DNA of 6,890 bases. It comes from Acidobacteriota bacterium. GTDB taxonomy: Bacteria > Acidobacteriota > Terriglobia > Terriglobales > Acidobacteriaceae. Below, one piece after another: positions 1 to 5,524 of this stretch. Within the stretch, counting starts at the first letter, position 1, and each line of letters starts with the position of its first letter. The DNA lies in assembly GCA_021782675.1 (NCBI GenBank), contig JAJXUS010000074.1, positions 1,343 through 8,232 of the forward strand, in the 5' to 3' direction. Below the pieces are notes generated by a model. That model saw only the letters and a list, made by a program, of their open reading frames with translations. It made no database searches and was not told the origin of the DNA. A program made the position numbers and the translations under genes.

Positions 1-62
1 GAGCGCTTCCGCCGCACGCCGCGGCAAAAGCCCAACTGACCCGCAGCCTTCACGCCTTCGCC

Positions 63-92
63 GTTGCCTTTGCTGTTGCCTTTCTTTCTTTC
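63..92. repeat. Short direct repeats, low-complexity tract
   Basis: GTTGCCTTT occurs twice with a 12-nt period (63-71 and 75-83) and runs directly into three copies of TTTC (81-92). This is simple-sequence DNA in the spacer before the first lipoprotein gene. It continues into the inverted repeat at 93-107. From memory, similar tracts recur between genes in Acidobacteriaceae, so it may be one copy of a dispersed element; that part is unverified. Confidence 0.6.
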
Positions 93-107
93 ATTCCCGC
101 AGGGAAT
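93..107. repeat. Inverted repeat ATTCCC-GCA-GGGAAT
   Basis: A perfect 6-bp inverted repeat with a 3-nt centre. It lies just after the TTTC tract and is followed by a pyrimidine-rich stretch (107-128). There is no clean T-run immediately after it and it is not next to a recognised gene end, so I do not call it a terminator. It may be part of a dispersed intergenic repeat or a minor hairpin. Confidence 0.5.
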
Positions 108-166
108 CTGCTTTTTCCCTCCCGTCCCGCCATCAGGCAGGCAACCCGGGGAAGACATTGAATGAC

Positions 167-198
167 GGGCTTTAGCCCCACCATCGCCGCCTTCGGCG
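167..198. repeat. Two small hairpins before first lipoprotein gene
   Basis: Two adjacent inverted repeats. GGGCT-TT-AGCCC lies at 167-178, and CGCCG-CCTT-CGGCG lies at 185-198. They end about 15 nt before the ATG of the lipoprotein gene. They could be the right end of a dispersed repeat, a 5' leader structure, or the terminator of a gene outside the window. Nothing here decides between these. No T-tract follows either hairpin. Confidence 0.45.
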
Positions 199-213
199 CT
201 ACACTTTAGGGGT

Positions 214-1449
214 ATGGATTTCACCCGCTTAAGTAGCCCAGCCAGAATCGGTTCGTTTGCTTTGCTCCTCGTTGCAGTCCCCCTCGTCAACGGATGCGGC
301 GGTTTCTTTGTCCCGGTGTGCCAGGAGTACAACACCTGTGCGAGTACGACAGGAACAAGCGGGACGGGAACTGGTACTGGGACGGGAACTGGTACTGGGA
401 CGGGAACGGGTACAGGAACAGGGACAGGAACAGGAACAGGAACAGGGACAGGAACAGGGACAGGAACAGGAACAGGGACAGGCACCGGCTCGGGCGGCGG
501 TGTCACTCCATCCTACGTCTATGTCAGCGGCGCGCGCACCGGCGTTCTGTCGGCCTACTCTATCCGTCAGGGAAATGTCACGCCGGTTGCGGCTCCCGCT
601 GTCCCCGCAGGCGCGGTTGCGGTTGCTGCTACCCCGAATGCCAAACTCTTGTTCGTGGCTACGGCAGACGGGAAGATCGTGCCCGGATCCATCGCTGCGG
701 ATGGCAGTTGGCGGGCGGCTTCTGCCGCGGCCACCAGCGACGCGGGCGTCAGCGCGCTGCTTACAGACCCGGCCGGCCAGCACCTCTTCGCTGTCGTAAA
801 GAATCCCGCGTCTCTCCAGATGTTTTCCGTTGCTGGCAATGGAGTGCTGACACCGGCGGGCACTTCTGTGCCGCTGGCATCCGGCTCCGCCAGCGATCTG
901 GCCATCTCTCCGGATGGACGCCTCCTGTTTCTGGCTGTTGGATCGGCTGGCGTGCGGGTCGTTCGCGTCAATGCGAACCCTGCGCAGATGACGCCGGTGT
1001 TCCAAGTGGCCCCCACATCCACCCGGGCGGCCGATACCTCGCTGGCCGTCTCCGGCAATGGGCAAATGCTGTACGTCGCCGAGTCCGGAGTGGGCATTCG
1101 CGGCTTCAAGGTTCGGGCGGATGGCTCACTGGCGGAAGTCGCCGGTTCGCCCTTTGCAGGCCCCACGGGATCACCCACATCCCTGGCAACCGCGCCGGGA
1201 GCTCTCTATGTGGCTTACGGAGCGAGTGGCATCATCGCAGGGTACAGCGCAGACGCCAGCTCCGGCCGCCTGACGCTCGTGGCGCAGGCGAAGGTTCCGG
1301 TCGACGCCTCGCCGCAGTCGCTCTCCGTTCTGGAATCCGGCGCGACGCTGGTGGCCACATCTTCCGGTTCTTCGCATCAGGAGGTCGCTTTCCACCTGGC
1401 CGCCGGCCAGCCGGGAAATCCGAATGCGGGAAGCGTGGCCGCGCGCTAG
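214..1449 (+). CDS. Lipoprotein, seven-bladed lactonase-type beta-propeller with Gly-Thr linker
   Basis: A 411-aa exported lipoprotein. The signal peptide has an Arg-containing n-region, a hydrophobic core (about 14-24) and a lipobox-like LVNGC, giving Cys28 as the lipidated residue; Asn at -2 is unusual. It is followed by GGFFVPVCQ and a second Cys (Cys36, Cys42), which could form a disulfide. Residues 50-92 are 21 Gly-Thr pairs, probably a flexible spacer. From about residue 99, seven hydrophobic strand units (near 100, 143, 189, 235, 283, 329 and 376) recur about every 46 residues, with phrases such as VYVSGARTGVLSAYSI and LYVAESGVGIRGF. This is the pattern of the YVTN/6-phosphogluconolactonase-like propeller superfamily. 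I see nothing that proves lactonase activity; a binding or scaffold role is equally possible. The next gene is a paralogue. ATG 214 is chosen because it precedes the signal peptide. An AGGGG lies only 1 nt upstream, too close for a normal ribosome binding site, so initiation may be weak or leaderless. Confidence 0.9.
   Translation: MDFTRLSSPARIGSFALLLVAVPLVNGCGGFFVPVCQEYNTCASTTGTSGTGTGTGTGTGTGTGTGTGTGTGTGTGTGTGTGTGTGTGTGTGSGGGVTPSYVYVSGARTGVLSAYSIRQGNVTPVAAPAVPAGAVAVAATPNAKLLFVATADGKIVPGSIAADGSWRAASAAATSDAGVSALLTDPAGQHLFAVVKNPASLQMFSVAGNGVLTPAGTSVPLASGSASDLAISPDGRLLFLAVGSAGVRVVRVNANPAQMTPVFQVAPTSTRAADTSLAVSGNGQMLYVAESGVGIRGFKVRADGSLAEVAGSPFAGPTGSPTSLATAPGALYVAYGASGIIAGYSADASSGRLTLVAQAKVPVDASPQSLSVLESGATLVATSSGSSHQEVAFHLAAGQPGNPNAGSVAAR
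361..489 (+). repeat. In-frame hexanucleotide microsatellite encoding (Gly-Thr)21
   Basis: A coding minisatellite. It begins with two exact 18-bp units GGGACGGGAACTGGTACT (361-378 and 379-396), then about a dozen 6-bp GGAACA or GGGACA units, and ends in GGCACCGGC. Every unit is a multiple of 3 bp, so slippage would change linker length without breaking the reading frame. Codon choice drifts along the tract, from ACG/ACT at the left to ACA at the right. This suggests growth by at least two separate rounds of duplication. Confidence 0.92.
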
Positions 1450-1501
1450 CAGCGTGCTGCGGCCGATACCGCTGGCGTAAACTCGTGGTTGCGGCTTGAT
1501 C

Positions 1502-2662
1502 ATGAATCTGACTTCACGTTTTGCGCCCCTGCGGCGTACGCCCGTTGCGCTCGCATTCTTCCTGGTTTTCGGCCTTACAGCATGTGGCTCCGGAAAATTT
1601 TTTGTTCCCGTTTGTCAGGAGACCAATAGCTGCTCCGGTGGTGGCGGAGGGACAACGCCGGCGTCTCTGGCATTCGTCGCAAATGCGACCACTGGCACGC
1701 TGGTGACCTATCCGCTGGCAAAGACGTTCACCACGCTGAGCGGAACTTCGACGAATCTTGGAACGCCGCCGAGCGCAATCGCCGGCTCGCCCAGAGGAAA
1801 TCTGCTGTACGTGGCCACCGTCGGCGGCTCCGTCTTCGTATACGGCGTCTCCTCCACGGGTGCGCTGACCCTGGGAAACGGCGGCAGCGCGGTCACCAGC
1901 ACTCTGCTGCCCACCTATATGACCATCGACCCGACGGGAAACTGGCTGTTCATGGTGTCTTCCAGCTCTTCGCAGCTCCTCGTGTTCCAAATCAACACCG
2001 TCACCGGCGCGCTGCAGCAGACCGGGCAGGGAACCATTCCTCTCAGCTCCGGGGCGCCCACCCAAATCTATGTCACCCCTAACGGTCAGGCTGTGTACGT
2101 GGGGCTTGGCCTCGGTGGAATGGATAGTTTCGCCTTCGACCCCAGCACGGGAGTGCTTTCGAACCACCTGCATTTCGCAACGCGGCAGAATGGCGCCTCC
2201 GCGGACAACGCGATTGCCGCCGATAATCAATCCGCCTATCTTTTTGTCGGCGAAGCGGGATCGGGCGTCCGGGTGTTTACGATCGGCACTGCCGGAGCGC
2301 TTACGGAAATCTCGGGTTCGCCGTTCACCACGCAGCTAGGGCCGGCATCGATCGTGGTCGACTCGACCAACAAGTACGTGTACGTCGCCAACGGCGGCGC
2401 TGGTGTCATCACCGGTTATAGCCTGGGCAGCGGCGGCGCTTTGACGCCGCTTTCAATCTCCACGTTCACCGCCGGTATAAAGCCCGTTCAGATGTCGCTG
2501 GATGCAACTGGCGCTTACCTGCTGGTGATCAACCAGGGGGGTAATCCTGACCTGCAGGTGTTCAGCTTCGATACCACGACGGCCGGCAAGCTCGACGCGG
2601 TGACCTCCGGCGCGACCGGGCCCGATCCTACCGGGCCGGTCTCGCTGTCCGTCATTCCGTAA
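1502..2662 (+). CDS. Lipoprotein, seven-bladed lactonase-type beta-propeller (paralogue of preceding gene)
   Basis: A 386-aa exported lipoprotein. The N-terminus has Arg6, Arg11 and Arg12, a hydrophobic core (about 15-26) and a textbook lipobox LTAC with lipidated Cys28. FFVPVCQETNSC follows (Cys38, Cys44) and matches the neighbour almost residue for residue. The linker is short, five glycines, where the neighbour has 21 Gly-Thr pairs. Seven strand units sit near residues 55, 99, 146, 196, 244, 290 and 337, for example LLYVATVGGSVFVYGV and YVYVANGGAGVITGYSL, as in the YVTN/lactonase-like propeller superfamily. Enzymatic activity is unproven. The gene starts 52 nt after its paralogue and may be cotranscribed with it. 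I chose ATG 1502 over TTG 1496, two codons earlier, because ATG is the stronger codon and both give the same signal peptide. No clear Shine-Dalgarno sequence precedes either start. Confidence 0.9.
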   Translation: MNLTSRFAPLRRTPVALAFFLVFGLTACGSGKFFVPVCQETNSCSGGGGGTTPASLAFVANATTGTLVTYPLAKTFTTLSGTSTNLGTPPSAIAGSPRGNLLYVATVGGSVFVYGVSSTGALTLGNGGSAVTSTLLPTYMTIDPTGNWLFMVSSSSSQLLVFQINTVTGALQQTGQGTIPLSSGAPTQIYVTPNGQAVYVGLGLGGMDSFAFDPSTGVLSNHLHFATRQNGASADNAIAADNQSAYLFVGEAGSGVRVFTIGTAGALTEISGSPFTTQLGPASIVVDSTNKYVYVANGGAGVITGYSLGSGGALTPLSISTFTAGIKPVQMSLDATGAYLLVINQGGNPDLQVFSFDTTTAGKLDAVTSGATGPDPTGPVSLSVIP

Positions 2663-2665
2663 GCC

Positions 2666-2680
2666 GTTCTATAAAAGAAC
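2666..2680. promoter_or_regulatory. Palindrome GTTCT-ATAAA-AGAAC upstream of glutamine synthetase gene
   Basis: A perfect 5-bp inverted repeat with a 5-nt AT-only centre, 4 nt after the lipoprotein stop codon and about 150 nt before the glutamine synthetase start. It contains TATAAA, which resembles a -10 box, but no credible -35 lies at the right distance. It may be an operator or a weak hairpin. It does not match the GlnR box (TGTNA-N7-TNACA). No sigma-54 -24/-12 element was found between 2663 and 2832. Confidence 0.3.
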
Positions 2681-2822
2681 CCTATGCGTGCGATAAACGA
2701 ATTTAATGCGTATTTACCCGGCCGCTACGGATCACGTAAGGTTTGGTCAGCGCGTCATTCTCAGCCTCAAGTCATTTCCACGCAGTTTGCGGCCTGGCGC
2801 AGCCGGGCGGAATGCAACGTTT

Positions 2823-2828
2823 AAGGAG
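2823..2828 (+). promoter_or_regulatory. Shine-Dalgarno site that fixes the glutamine synthetase start
   Basis: AAGGAG lies 4 nt before ATG 2833. Upstream in-frame starts (GTG 2743 and ATG 2812) have no such site, and the 30 residues they would add do not resemble glutamine synthetase. This sets the start at 2833. Confidence 0.85.
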
Positions 2829-2832
2829 ATCC

Positions 2833-4263
2833 ATGCCGACCGAACTACGCGAATTTCTCTCGCTCTCATACGACGAGCTTGAGCAGTTAAACCTGCAGGC
2901 CAAGGAGCAGCGCAAGAGCCGGGTTTCTCCCGACAAGATTCAGGAAGAGCGTCTGAAATACCTGCAGGACGAGCCTCGCATCAAGGCAGTCACGGTGCTG
3001 TTCAGCGACCTGGAAGGCCGTCTGCACATGCTCGATTACGACAAGAAGTTCCTGGTAAAAAGCTGGGACAATCTGACGTTCGATGGCTCGTCGATTCGAG
3101 GCTTTACGGCGCAGCGCGAGAGCGACCTGCGGCTCGGCATCGACTGGTCGGCGTTCTATTGGGCCCCGGCAGACATCTTCGGCGCCGGCAAGGTGCTGGT
3201 CTTCGGCGAAGTCATCGACAAGAATGGCTCGCTCTATTCCGCCGACATCCGCAGTGTGTTGAAGCAGTTCGCGGCGGAGCAGTTTCAAAAGAATGGCTAC
3301 ACGCTGAACGCAGCCAATGAGATTGAGGGCTTTCTGTTTGCCGGCGTAGACGCCGAGCAGCGCTACGCTGACACGGGCGCCTTCGAGTATGTAAATACCG
3401 GCGGCTACTATCACTCGCTGCCGGGCGATCCGCTGCGCAGCTTTATCGACACCACGGCGGAAGTGCAGCGTGCGATGGGCTTTGAAAATGAGAAGGACCA
3501 TCCTGAAGTTGCGCCCTCGCAGTTTGAGATCAACTACAGCTACGGCGAGGTGGTTGCTGCCGCGGATCAGATACAGCTTTACAAACTGATCTGCCGTCAG
3601 GTCGCGCGCAAGATGGGGCTGACCGCGTCGTTTCTGCCCAAGCCGGTCGTTGGCGTCAACGGCAGCGGCATGCACACCAACATCTCGATTAGTCAAAAGG
3701 GCAAAAATCTCTTCTGGGATCCCAAAGGCGAGGAGAAGCTGAGCAAATTTGCCTGGTCCTTCAGCGACCGGATTCTGACCCACGGGAATGACATTTGCCT
3801 GCTGCTGAACGCGAGCGTCAACGCGTACCGGCGGCTGGATCCGCACTTTGAAGCGCCGAATCAGATCAAGAGCTCGGCCACCGACCGCGGCTCCATGGTG
3901 CGCGTGCCGATCGGCAATGAGAAGAGCTCGCGCATTGAGGTTCGCTCGGTGAGCCCCGATGCCAATCCGTACCTGGTCCTGTACTCGATCTTCCGTTCCG
4001 GCCTGCAGGGCGCAACGTCCAAGATCAAGAACCTGCGTCAGGCGCAGCGCTATCTCCCCGACAATGTCTACACGGCGATTGAGAACTTCCGGGCGTCCGA
4101 ATGGACCACAACACTGCTGGGAGCCGACGTAAAGGGCCGCTACGCAGACCTGAAGCAGGCGTCGGCAGACCGCTGTCCGCGGCTGCTCGGCACTTTCGTC
4201 AAACCGCCGGAGGTGCAGTACCACCACGACGTCTATAACCAGTTTCTATGGAATAAGTTTTAG
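2833..4263 (+). CDS. glnA: Glutamine synthetase, type I-like
   Basis: A 476-aa enzyme that makes glutamine from glutamate, ammonium and ATP (EC 6.3.1.2) in the cytoplasm. The N-terminal beta-grasp domain carries FDGSSIRGF (83-91; Asp84 aligns with the catalytic ammonium-site Asp). In the catalytic domain, metal ligands are expected at Glu163/Glu165 (NEIEGFLF), Glu225, Glu232 and His281. The ATP-site signature KPVVGVNGSGMH is at 270-281. The flap Glu340 is in PHFEAP, and Glu369/Arg371 are in EVRSVSPDANPY. Oddities: about 35-45 extra helical, charged N-terminal residues compared with Bacillus GlnA; no NLYDLP-type adenylylation motif near residues 400-410; and FTAQRESD (91-98), where Bacillus has FVRIEESD, so the feedback-inhibition Arg62 position appears to be Ala. 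Regulation therefore probably differs from both the E. coli and the B. subtilis models. The C-terminus ends NQFLWNKF. It appears monocistronic: 170 nt of spacer lie before it and a strong terminator follows. Confidence 0.97.
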   Translation: MPTELREFLSLSYDELEQLNLQAKEQRKSRVSPDKIQEERLKYLQDEPRIKAVTVLFSDLEGRLHMLDYDKKFLVKSWDNLTFDGSSIRGFTAQRESDLRLGIDWSAFYWAPADIFGAGKVLVFGEVIDKNGSLYSADIRSVLKQFAAEQFQKNGYTLNAANEIEGFLFAGVDAEQRYADTGAFEYVNTGGYYHSLPGDPLRSFIDTTAEVQRAMGFENEKDHPEVAPSQFEINYSYGEVVAAADQIQLYKLICRQVARKMGLTASFLPKPVVGVNGSGMHTNISISQKGKNLFWDPKGEEKLSKFAWSFSDRILTHGNDICLLLNASVNAYRRLDPHFEAPNQIKSSATDRGSMVRVPIGNEKSSRIEVRSVSPDANPYLVLYSIFRSGLQGATSKIKNLRQAQRYLPDNVYTAIENFRASEWTTTLLGADVKGRYADLKQASADRCPRLLGTFVKPPEVQYHHDVYNQFLWNKF

Positions 4264-4288
4264 AGGACTGAGAGCTGCAGGAATGACT

Positions 4289-4319
4289 GGGCATGGCCAA
4301 GCGCCATGCCCTTTGCTTT
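4289..4319 (+). terminator. Rho-independent terminator after glutamine synthetase gene
   Basis: A perfect 9-bp stem, GGGCATGGC (4289-4297) and GCCATGCCC (4303-4311), with a 5-nt loop CAAGC. The T-rich tail TTTGCTTT (4312-4319) follows, starting 25 nt after the stop codon. It should end the glutamine synthetase transcript and separate it from the 4417 gene. The T-tract is interrupted by GC, so efficiency may be moderate. Confidence 0.85.
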
Positions 4320-4346
4320 GCCGAATGGGACACGCGCTCGTAAAAA
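4318..4346 (+). promoter_or_regulatory. Candidate promoter for the 4417 gene
   Basis: TTGCCG (4318-4323) and TAAAAA (4341-4346) are separated by 17 nt. Each matches the sigma-70 consensus at 4 of 6 positions. The site begins in the tail of the terminator and lies 70 nt before the start codon, the right place for a new transcription unit. The boxes are weak and Acidobacteriota promoters are poorly known, so this is only a candidate. Confidence 0.3.
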
Positions 4347-4416
4347 TCCTGAGACCTGCGCAACCATTTTTTCATCTAGAGGTTATTAGACTCGTACCCT
4401 GTACTCTGGAGCCCCT

Positions 4417-5301
4417 TTGCTGATTCTTCGTAGTGCCTGCTCGACCATTGCCACGCGAAGGATCTCCACCGGATTTCGGTCGAGCCTCACGATAGTATTG
4501 CTCGCTTCCGCCGCTCTGTTTGCAGCGTCTGCCACGGCGCAAAGCGCCACACCGCCGCCGGAAGCGCCAGCCGCGGCCCAGACAACAGCCCCTCCCGCAC
4601 AGGCATCTGATACCTCCGCCGCGAAAAAGAAGAAAGACGAGGCTGCACGGAGAGCGCAACGCGAAAAGGCAGAGGAGCAGTTACGCCAGCAGGAGAAGCA
4701 ACGCATCCTCGGGGTTATTCCCAACTTCAACACGACGGACGTCCAGGACGCAGCCCCCCTGTCCCCGGGTCAGAAGTTTCATCTGGCCTATCGCAGCGCC
4801 ATCGATCCTTTTGAGTTCGTCGCGGCCGGCCTGCTGGCTGGCATTGGTCAGGCAACCAACAATCACGCCGGCTACGGGCAAGGCTTTGCCGGCTACAGTA
4901 AGCGTTACGGTGCCGCCTATGCAGACAGCGCCGACGGAGTCTTCTGGGGCAATGCCGTCCTGCCCGTACTGCTGCGCCAGGATCCACGCTATTTCCGCAT
5001 GGGACATGGTTCCGTCAGGCGGCGAATTCTATATTCCATCTCCACCACTGTGTGGACGAAGAACGACAACGGCTCCTGGGGGCCGAACTACTCGAACGTT
5101 GCCGGCAACTTCATCTCCGGGGGCATCTCGAATCTTTACTATCCGCCTGAGGATCGCGGGCTTGAGCTCACTGTCGATGGCGCGCTTACGGTCACTGCGG
5201 AAGGCGCGCTGGGCGCGCTGGGTGTCGAGTTCTGGCCTGACGTCTCCCGCAAGCTGTTCCACAGGCGCGACGACAGTAAGCCTGCGCCCTCACCAAAGTA
5301 G
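4417..5301 (+). CDS. Secreted protein of unknown function, acidobacterial type
   Basis: A 294-aa protein with no assignable function. The N-terminal signal peptide has several Arg residues and a hydrophobic core (about 23-38), with probable signal peptidase I cleavage after ATA (41). Next come a Pro/Ala-rich linker (45-66) and a highly charged Lys/Glu/Gln/Arg helix (70-96) that may form a coiled coil. The C-terminal domain (about 98-283) starts with ILGVIPNF. It contains DPFEFVAAGLLAGIGQ, GYGQGFAGYSKRYGAAYAD (152-170), LLRQDPRYFRMG (186-196) and NLYYPPEDRG (239-248). From memory these phrases recur in uncharacterised acidobacterial proteins. The Gly/aromatic alternation would suit a membrane-associated or outer-membrane domain, but that is inference. 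Start TTG 4417 is chosen because GGAG sits 5 nt upstream (4408-4411) and the signal peptide follows directly; no ATG precedes the signal peptide. The DUF3565 gene follows after 10 nt, suggesting an operon. Confidence 0.85.
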   Translation: MLILRSACSTIATRRISTGFRSSLTIVLLASAALFAASATAQSATPPPEAPAAAQTTAPPAQASDTSAAKKKKDEAARRAQREKAEEQLRQQEKQRILGVIPNFNTTDVQDAAPLSPGQKFHLAYRSAIDPFEFVAAGLLAGIGQATNNHAGYGQGFAGYSKRYGAAYADSADGVFWGNAVLPVLLRQDPRYFRMGHGSVRRRILYSISTTVWTKNDNGSWGPNYSNVAGNFISGGISNLYYPPEDRGLELTVDGALTVTAEGALGALGVEFWPDVSRKLFHRRDDSKPAPSPK

Positions 5302-5311
5302 GATCGCGCCT

Positions 5312-5524
5312 ATGGAGCAGGGAATCCGGCGCCCGATTACAGGTTTTCACCAGGATGAAGATGGCTACTGGGTGGCTGAGCTGGCGTGCGGGCACTCCCA
5401 GCATGTCCGGCATAATCCGCCGTGGGAGCTGCGTCCATGGGTCATTACAGAGACCGGCCGCCAAAGCCGGTTGGGTACAGCTCTGGCGTGCGTGCGATGT
5501 CTGGATGAAGACGAGCTGCCTTAA
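5312..5524 (+). CDS. DUF3565 family small protein, probable zinc-binding
   Basis: A 70-aa protein matching the DUF3565 family as I know it: an opening ITGFHQDEDGYWVAELACGH, then QHVRHNPPW, RPWV, and a C-terminal LACVRC. Candidate metal ligands are Cys26, His28, His31 and His34 together with Cys60 and Cys63 (CxH..H..H and CxxC), which suggests a compact zinc-binding fold. That metal role is inferred from spacing only; the family has no established function. There is no signal peptide, so it is probably cytoplasmic. ATG 5312 begins at the family's usual N-terminus. AGGA at 5300-5303 overlaps the upstream stop codon and lies 8 nt before the start, consistent with translational coupling to the secreted-protein gene. 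The reading frame is open far upstream, but that part overlaps the previous gene and does not resemble the family. Confidence 0.87.
   Translation: MEQGIRRPITGFHQDEDGYWVAELACGHSQHVRHNPPWELRPWVITETGRQSRLGTALACVRCLDEDELP
5521..5524. other. Shared palindromic TTAA: convergent stop codons overlap
   Basis: The plus-strand DUF3565 gene stops at TAA 5522-5524. The minus-strand SCO gene stops at TAA read from 5523 to 5521. The two coding regions overlap by the 4-bp TTAA palindrome, so there is no intergenic space and no room for a terminator between them. Each transcript must read into the other gene's antisense strand or be ended by another mechanism. Confidence 0.93.

Noticed and set aside
1..39. 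Possible C-terminal tail of an upstream gene, frame 1, ending in TGA at 37-39
   Set aside because: Only 12 basic residues are visible and no family can be recognised, so a real gene end cannot be told from chance.
1..54. Minus-strand peptide containing GFCRGVRR, reminiscent of the IspH GFCxGVxRA motif
   Set aside because: The residues around it do not fit IspH (RKR instead of RAI, wrong N-terminal context), and the frame is low-complexity upstream. Probably coincidence.
3..161. Frame-3 open stretch with a hydrophobic run, from the window edge to TGA 159-161
   Set aside because: The hydrophobic run comes from the GTTGCCTTT/TTTC repeats. No start codon or family resemblance is visible.
229..1065. 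Minus-strand frame with a Cys/Ser/Pro-rich repeat (CSCPCS type)
   Set aside because: It is the antisense reading of the Gly-Thr repeat and propeller gene. The Cys richness is created by the repeat, and the plus strand has a clear signal peptide and domain.
1449..1460. Inverted repeat GCAGC-GT-GCTGC at the stop of the first lipoprotein gene
   Set aside because: It is short, with a tiny loop and no T-tract after it, so it is not supported as a terminator.
294..1499. Plus-strand alternative frame with an Arg/Asn/Asp repeat
   Set aside because: The repeat keeps all plus-strand frames open. This frame has no signal peptide, no domain and no ribosome binding site.
2743..2832. 30-residue upstream extension of glutamine synthetase from GTG 2743
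   Set aside because: No ribosome binding site and no family resemblance; AAGGAG at 2823-2828 clearly serves ATG 2833.
2887..4227. Long minus-strand open frame (446 aa) opposite glutamine synthetase
   Set aside because: A codon-bias shadow in GC-rich DNA. The opposite strand encodes an intact enzyme with all catalytic motifs, and the antisense protein matches nothing I know.
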